Of a stretch of DNA of 64,000 nt, positions 58,576 to 64,000 are shown piece by piece (position 1 is the first letter of the stretch; each line of letters opens with the position of its first letter). The stretch spans positions 15,314,001 to 15,378,000 of the forward strand of contig OX327702.1 of assembly GCA_946807835.1 (NCBI GenBank), given 5' to 3'. The stretch comes from Ailanthus altissimus. Its lineage: Eukaryota > Streptophyta > Magnoliopsida > Sapindales > Simaroubaceae. Under the pieces are notes generated by a model. That model did not search any database, was not told where the DNA came from, and was given only the letters and a program-made list of their open reading frames with translations. The position numbers were made by a program, and so were the translations under genes.

Positions 58576-59606
58576 TGACAGGACTTGGCTTGAGACCCTT
58601 TACAGTAGATCCCAGCGGCCCTACCGGGCATCCCGACGAAGTTCCTCAGAATATAACTAGGTAAATTGAGAAATTTCGCGAGGCGAACCTTTTTTTCTTC
58701 CTACTATTATTAAGAAAATCTTGGCATATACATAAAAATGACATCTTAATTTTTTTTTTTAAAACGGGCAGAGTTTTCCCTGTTTTTCAGATAATCCAAT
58801 ATAAAACCTGTAAAGAAATTTGCACTTCTAATTCAAATGCTTCTCAATACTACCAAATAGGACCTCCGGTCCTTTCCAAACCAAATCTAACTCAACTCAA
58901 CAATTTCATTATGATCATAAAACTGGAATACTAATAGAAAAGTGAAACGATCATCAAAATATCTTCTTGGTTATCCAAAACATATGTATAATGCACAAAT
59001 CTAGAACTATTATGCGGAAAGAAAAAGAGTGCTACAAGCATATTTACATATACAAAATGATCTTCAGATTTGGCCCACTAATCAACAATAGGAGAATCGG
59101 CAGCTTGCGTACCAAAACCTGCACCTGGGAAGGGGGTTTAAAAAATATAAAACACAAAACGAGTGAACAAAATGAGCTGAGTGAGTGAATTTAAGATTTC
59201 AAATAAAATAACATCATGCATAGATAGTAAATTCTAAAAGAATGCATAAATCATGCTTCTAAAACTGATATAAAACTGTAAAGCAATTTCTAACATCATA
59301 TGTTGATGAAATCTTGCTGAGCGGGTTTTATCTACATCTTTGGAAAATAATATCCAAAATTTGTATAACATAAATAACTGCCATATACATATAAATGAAT
59401 AAAATGTTATCGGTAGATCAAAAACTAGTAAAGTCCTCGCTCGGCCATTTTCTTTCTAAACTGTACCAATGGTAACCCTAAAGCTCTATACTCATGCAGC
59501 GACTCAACTAGCACTGCACACGTGAGTAGGTCACGGGGCACCTCAACTAGCAGCACCCACAGTGACATCTCAAAACAACTCACTGGCTATACATCTCAAG
59601 ACAATG
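58576..59606 (-). repeat. Element D 3' LTR, missing its 5' (U3) part
   Basis: Matches 52093 to about 53115 of the solo LTR, from the TGACAGGAC end inward. It stops near 59606, where integrase coding begins. Without U3 there is no promoter. Confidence 0.8.
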
Positions 59607-60430
59607 CTTCATATGGTGCCATCCCGATGCTAGTCTGATAGCTATTATTGTAGGTGAACTCTATTAGTGGCAGATGAGTATTCCAACTCCCCTTAAACTC
59701 TATAACACACAGTCTGAGCATATCTTCGAGTGTCTGAATTGTCCACTCAGACTGACCATCCGTCTGTGGATGAAAGGCCATACTGAAACTTAATTTTATG
59801 CCTAAAGTTTTCCGTAAGCTAGGCCAAAATTGAGAAGTGAACCGTGGATCTCTATCTGACACAATAGATACTGGAATGCCATGGAGTCGTACCACCTCAT
59901 CTACGTACAACTGGGTCAATTTATCTAAAGAATAACTGCTTCTAATGGGTAGAAAATGGGCAGATTTTGTCAATCTATCAATAATTACCCATATTGCGTC
60001 ATTGCCTCTCTAGCTACGCGGAAGTCCTACCACAAAGTCCATCGTTATTCGCTCCAATTTTCACTCTGAAATCGGAAGGGGTTGCAAGAGCCCTGCAGGT
60101 TTCTAATGCTCAGCCTTTACTTGTTGACAAGTTAGGCATCTTGTGACAATTTCGGCTATATATTTCTTCATACCCCTCCACCAATAGTGCTCTTTTAGGG
60201 TATGGTAAGTCTTTGTGCTCCTCGTATGTATGGCATATATAGAAGAATGAGCTTATATATATAATCTCTCTTCTTAACTCATTTACATTCGGAACACATA
60301 TTCGACCCAAGGTTACTACACCATCCTCGGTCACTGAAAGATCCTTTCGCTGTCCGGACTTGATTTCACCCTTTAATTTAACTACCTGTGGATCTTGAGT
60401 CTGTAGTTCTCTAATCCAATCAACCAATAT
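59596..60430 (-). pseudogene. Element D integrase, C-terminus missing
   Basis: The core (59973 down to 59596) is open for 125 codons: MTKSAHFLPIRSSYSLDKL, VSDRDPRFTSQFW with the second catalytic Asp, and HPQTDGQSEWTIQTLEDML with the catalytic Glu. The first catalytic Asp and the zinc-binding domain lie upstream, in a broken stretch (60427 to 59980) that opens with a WIRELQTQDPQVVKLK segment. It ends at APYEAL, about where the family continues with the Tyr-Gly-Arg-Cys segment. Confidence 0.85.
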
Positions 60431-60489
60431 CGGTAGACCTGAAATGTGGCTAATAGTGCTCCCGAATCTAACAATTCTAAATTTACACC

Positions 60490-61210
60490 TAAAGACATCA
60501 ATTCTTCAACATTGATAGATATGCGACCTTCAAGGGAGCTATTAAACTAACAGGCTTTCTGCTGAGAGAATTTGCTATCACATTAGCTTTTCCCGGATAG
60601 TACTCCAAGGTGCACTCATAATCTTTAATAAGCTCCAGCCACCTTCTCTGCCTCATATTCAATTCTTTCTGGGTGAACAAGTACTACAGGCTCTTATAAT
60701 TCGTAAAGATCTTACAAGGAACCCCATATATATAATGCCTCTAAATTCTTAGAGCAAAAACTACTACAGCTAGTTCTAGGTCATGTGTAGATTAATTCTG
60801 TTCATGCTTCTTTAATTGTCTGGAAGCATAGCTATTACTTTCTCCTTCTGCATCAGCACACAACCTAGACCCTGCCTAGAAGCATCACAATATATGGTAA
60901 ATCCCTCATTCTTTGATGGAAGTGTAAGCACTGGGGCTGTAGTCAACCTTTACTTTAGCTCTTCGAAACACTGCTGGCACGCTTCTGACCATACAAACTT
61001 CTCTTCTTTCCTAGTTAGTTTAGTCAGAGGAGCGGCTATCTTTGAGAATGCCTCTAAAAACGTCTTATAATACCCAGCCAAACCCACGAAACTACAGACC
61101 TCCGTCACATTCGTAGGCTATCTCCATTTCACTATTGCTTCAATCTTTTGGGGATCTACTGTTACCCCTTCTGCTGAGATTACATGCCCCAAAAATGCAA
61201 CTCTATCTAG
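60490..61210 (-). pseudogene. Element D RNase H and RT connection
   Basis: Near 60890-60840 the - strand reads YCDASRQGLGCVLMQKEK. From 60680 it reads [20 protein letters not shown] and [14 protein letters not shown], with the family's final Asp (ADALSRK) changed to Asn. The wording is Tekay/Del-like. Stops are present between segments. Confidence 0.82.
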
Positions 61211-61993
61211 CCAGAACTAACATTTACTGAGTTTGGCGTACAATCGATGCTCCCTTAAGGTTTGCAAAATAATTCTCAGATGTTTTGTGTGCTCTTCCTC
61301 ACTACTTGAATAAACCAGTATATCATCAATAAATACTATAACAAACCGATCTAAATAGGATCGAAAAATTCTATTCATGAGATCTATAAAAGCGGCCGGG
61401 GCATCAGTCAGCCCAAAAGGCATAATCAGGAATTCATAATGCCCATATCGGGTCCTAAAGGCCATTTTAGGAACATCTTCCTCTCCGATCTTCAATTGAT
61501 GATACACTGACCTCATATCTATCTTGAAAAAGTATTCTGGCTCCTTATAGCAGATCAAACAAATCATAAATTCTCAAAATAGAATATTGATTACACACTG
61601 TTACTTTATCCAGTTCCCTGTAATCAATGCATAATCTCATACTTCTGTCGTTCTTCTTTACAAACAAAATCGGTGCCCCCAAAGAGAAGTACTCGATCTG
61701 ATGAAACCCTTATTTACCAACTCTTTTAGCTAAACCTTCAAATCTTTCAATTCTAAATGAGCTATTCAATAGGGTGCTTTAGAAATTGGTTGTGTTCCAG
61801 GGGCTACTTCTATTTTAAACTCTATCTCTCTATCTGGAGGTAAGCCCAGAAGATCCTCTAGGAATACATCCAGAAACTCTCTAACCACTAAATTATCCTC
61901 CAATTTTGTTTCACCGTATTTTACTTCTATGGCATAGACTAAGTACCCCTGACATGACTTTCGAAGCATATTTCTTGCCCTTATTACTGACAC
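61211..61993 (-). pseudogene. Element D reverse transcriptase
   Basis: The segment 61993-61766 covers the approach (VVREFLDVFLEDLLGLPPDR and APGTQPISKAPY). The segment 61567-61217 contains [36 protein letters not shown] and the catalytic FIDDILVYS, so the aspartates are intact. The stretch between (about 61760-61570) is frameshifted but still reads a [17 protein letters not shown] fingers motif. Confidence 0.87.
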
Positions 61994-63175
61994 CAGGATC
62001 TATCAGCACATAAGCATCTCGATCAAAAATTGACATCATACCTGTCATAACTTTTGGGGCCGCATCCACCTCCTGCTGAGTTACTGCAAATGCCTTAGCC
62101 TGGGTATGAAGTCTGCCTTGTAGTTCTCCGGAGGATCCTCCTCATTCTGTTCCCCAATTAGGCTGGCTCGAGCCGCTCGACCTTCTGAATTGGGAACCTC
62201 ATCGAATCTGTCCTCGGCCACCACTAGTCTGTCCTCGAGCTGGTGGTCTATCGTTTGGCTTACTACTAGCTCCATCATTCGGGCAATCTCTTATGTAAGG
62301 GCCTTCTTGACCACACTTATAACAACCAGTAATCCCCTTCCTACAATCCCCCAGATGGGCCTTGCCATATTTATTACACACCGAAAAATTCTTCCAACTC
62401 TCATTGGCTGGATTGAGCTCATTGGTTTGGTTTCTGATTGCTAGACCATATAAATCTCCCCTCTATTCGTGTGAATTTACTAGGCCCTCCTCGAGAACCA
62501 CCTGACCAACCTCTTTTCTAGCTCTACTGTTTCAGTTTAGGAATGGCCGCCATGCTTCCACCAATACTCTACACTGAGTGTGGATTGTCGATACCACGTA
62601 CGCCCAAATTCGAGGATTGAGACCCACTACAAACCGATTAGCCTTTTGCTCTTCATTATTAACTATAAAGAGAACGGCACGGAGGAGCTCTGAAAATTTA
62701 TTCTCATACTCTGCCACCGAGAGAAAGCCTTGTTTCAGCTTAAAGCACTCTTTTATCTTTTCATCTTTATAACTTTTGGGGTAAAACTTATTCAAAAATT
62801 CCTATTTGAAAAATGCCCAAGACACCCTATCGGCATTCCTCTTTTGCAAAGACTTCTACCAATCTTTTGCTCCTTCTTTCAATAAAAATACAGAGTATAC
62901 CACCATCTGTTCTTCAATACATTCCAGAGCTTAGCGCCTAATTTCTTGGCGCGCGCAATGAACCCTTCAGTCTTTCTTGGTTGCTGGATTGCTGCTGCTA
63001 GTATCTGGGCCTTTTGAGCTATATTCAAGTTTTCACCCTCTGGCTCAGCAGGTTGAGATGATTCAGGAGGGGTCTAAGGCGTAGGAACATTTACCGACTC
63101 ATTCCCCTGCTCCTCTTCAGATGCAAGAGCCTTCGCAGCTGCTCTCCTAGTACGTGGGCCTCCACGACGATGCAT
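61994..63175 (-). pseudogene. Element D gag and protease start
   Basis: Probable gag ATG at 63175-63173 (MHRRGGPRTRRAA). A 62795-62532 stretch reads MNKFYPKSYKDEKIKECFKL and SVAEYENKFSELLR, the Retrotrans_gag region. The knuckle CYKCGQEGPYIRDC at about 62322-62281 has Pro where the zinc-binding His belongs. The remaining protease region (62278 to 61994) is too broken to place its active site. The gag frame has several stops between these segments. Confidence 0.8.
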
Positions 63176-63310
63176 ATTTTATGTGAATTTAATGATGCAA
63201 ATGATTATCAAATGCATAGAATTTAATTTACTAAACTTGAAAAATATGCATGCAATTTCAAAAGTCTCATTCTAAAAATGAACTTTTTAACTAAAAACTT
63301 AAAAAATTGT

Positions 63311-63322
63311 GCTCTGATACTA
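63311..63322 (-). other. Element D primer binding site (tRNA-Met type)
   Basis: The - strand reads TAGTATCAGAGC, one change from TGGTATCAGAGC, three bases from the 5' LTR. Confidence 0.75.
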
Positions 63323-63325
63323 CTC

Positions 63326-64000
63326 TGACAAAACCCGTCCCGAGACCCTCTATAGTAGATCCTAGCGGCCCTGCTGGACACCCCAACGAAAGTTCCTCAG
63401 AATATAACTGGGTAAGTTGAGAAATTTCGCGAAGCGAACCCCTTTTTTTCTTCTTGCTATTATTAAGAAAATCTTGGCATATACATGAAAATGACATCTT
63501 AATTTTTTTTTTTAAAATGGGTAGAGTTTCCCCTATTTTTCGAAGAATCCAATATAAATCCTGTAAAAAACTTTGCACTTCTAATTCAAATACTTCTCAT
63601 ACTACCAAATAGGACCTCCAGTCCTTTCCATAACAAATCTAACTCAACTAAACAATTTCATTATGATCATAAAACTGGAATACTAATAGAAAAGTGAAAC
63701 GATCATCAAAATATCAAAATATCTTCTTAGTTATCCAAAACATATGTACAATGCAGAAATCTAGAACTATTATGCGGAAAACATAAGAGTGCTACAAGCA
63801 CATTTACATATATAAAATGATCTTCAGATTTGGCCCACTAATCAACAATAGGAGAATCAGCAGCTTGCGTACCGAGACCTACACCTAAGAAGGGGTTTAG
63901 AAAATATAAAACACAAAACGAGTGAGCTAAATGAGCTCAGTGAGTGCATTTAAGATTTCAAATAAAATAACATTATGTATAGATAGTAAATTCTAAAAGA
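63326..64000 (-). repeat. Element D 5' LTR (partial, runs off the window)
   Basis: Starts on + with TGACAAAACCCG and matches 58576-59250 and 52093-52760, including the 'gatcctagcggccctgctgg' block, the 'gaagcgaacccc' block and the 'cttgcgtaccgagacct' segment. The 95-aa - strand ORF here is incidental. Confidence 0.85.

Larger units (their letters stand above)
58576..64000 (-). mobile_element. Element D: truncated Tekay/Del-like Ty3/gypsy retrotransposon
   Basis: On - the order is 5' LTR (63326 to beyond the window), Met-type primer site (63311-63322), gag, protease/RT, RNase H, integrase, then a truncated 3' LTR (58576 to about 59606). The integrase and LTR wording is that of the Tekay/Del chromoviruses. 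The frame breaks off after APYEAL of the integrase and passes straight into the middle of the LTR, so the integrase C-terminus, any chromodomain and about 1.7 kb of the LTR start are deleted. The left flanking 5-mer is CTTAA (58571-58575); its partner is outside the window. Confidence 0.85.

Noticed and set aside
59596..60430. Chromodomain after element D integrase
   Set aside because: The integrase frame is cut at APYEAL and continues into LTR sequence, so the region that would carry it is absent.

Overview
This is a stretch of nuclear chromosome from a flowering plant, most likely a eudicot. It is AT-rich, its one recognisable host gene has seven exons with GT-AG introns, and nearly everything else is plant-type LTR retrotransposon sequence. 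I cannot name the species. No tRNA, rRNA, CRISPR array, organelle or bacterial feature was seen.

Layout. 1-4310: repeat-rich DNA with the end of a long LTR, a diverged tandem array, a 449-bp TRIM element (1451-1899) and a solo LTR (2933-4310). 4311-9041: intergenic DNA containing a 42-bp AT-rich minisatellite (about 7205-8335). 9042-13169: promoter and coding exons of a LONELY GUY (LOG) cytokinin-activating enzyme, 222 aa and apparently intact. 13170-14927: 3' UTR and spacer. 14933-49851: one nested retrotransposon complex. 49857-52087: unassigned intergenic DNA. 52093-54872: a solo LTR of a Tekay/Del-like element. 54878-58570: remains that look like a Mutator-like element (a DUF1985/Ulp1-associated fragment on + and a MULE transposase fragment on -), interrupted by another LTR fragment. 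58576-64000: a truncated Tekay/Del-like Ty3/gypsy element on the - strand whose 5' LTR runs off the window.

The nest. Element C (+, chromovirus-like Ty3/gypsy with a Met-type primer site) is the outermost, with TSD AAAGA/GAAGA. Element B (-, Athila-like, tRNA-Asp primer site) sits inside C's reverse transcriptase. Element A (+, same Athila-like family) sits inside B's gag with a perfect ACTGC duplication. Several LTRs without internal regions are inserted too: 20020-21728 in B's 3' LTR, 26735-28083 and 28454-30778 in B's gag/protease region, 47017-48483 in C's integrase, and an insertion block at 16294-17969 in C's gag. Most junctions are supported by a 5-bp target duplication, and several also by a host reading frame that resumes across the insertion. 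The relative order of events can therefore be read as C, then B, then A and the solo LTRs.

Function. Only LOG looks like a working host gene. It releases active cytokinin bases from nucleotide precursors. All retroelement polyproteins carry stops, frameshifts or lost catalytic residues. One open frame stands out: a 177-aa ORF downstream of the integrase of element A, with a basic patch and a Cys4 motif, which is uninterrupted although the neighbouring gag-pol is broken.
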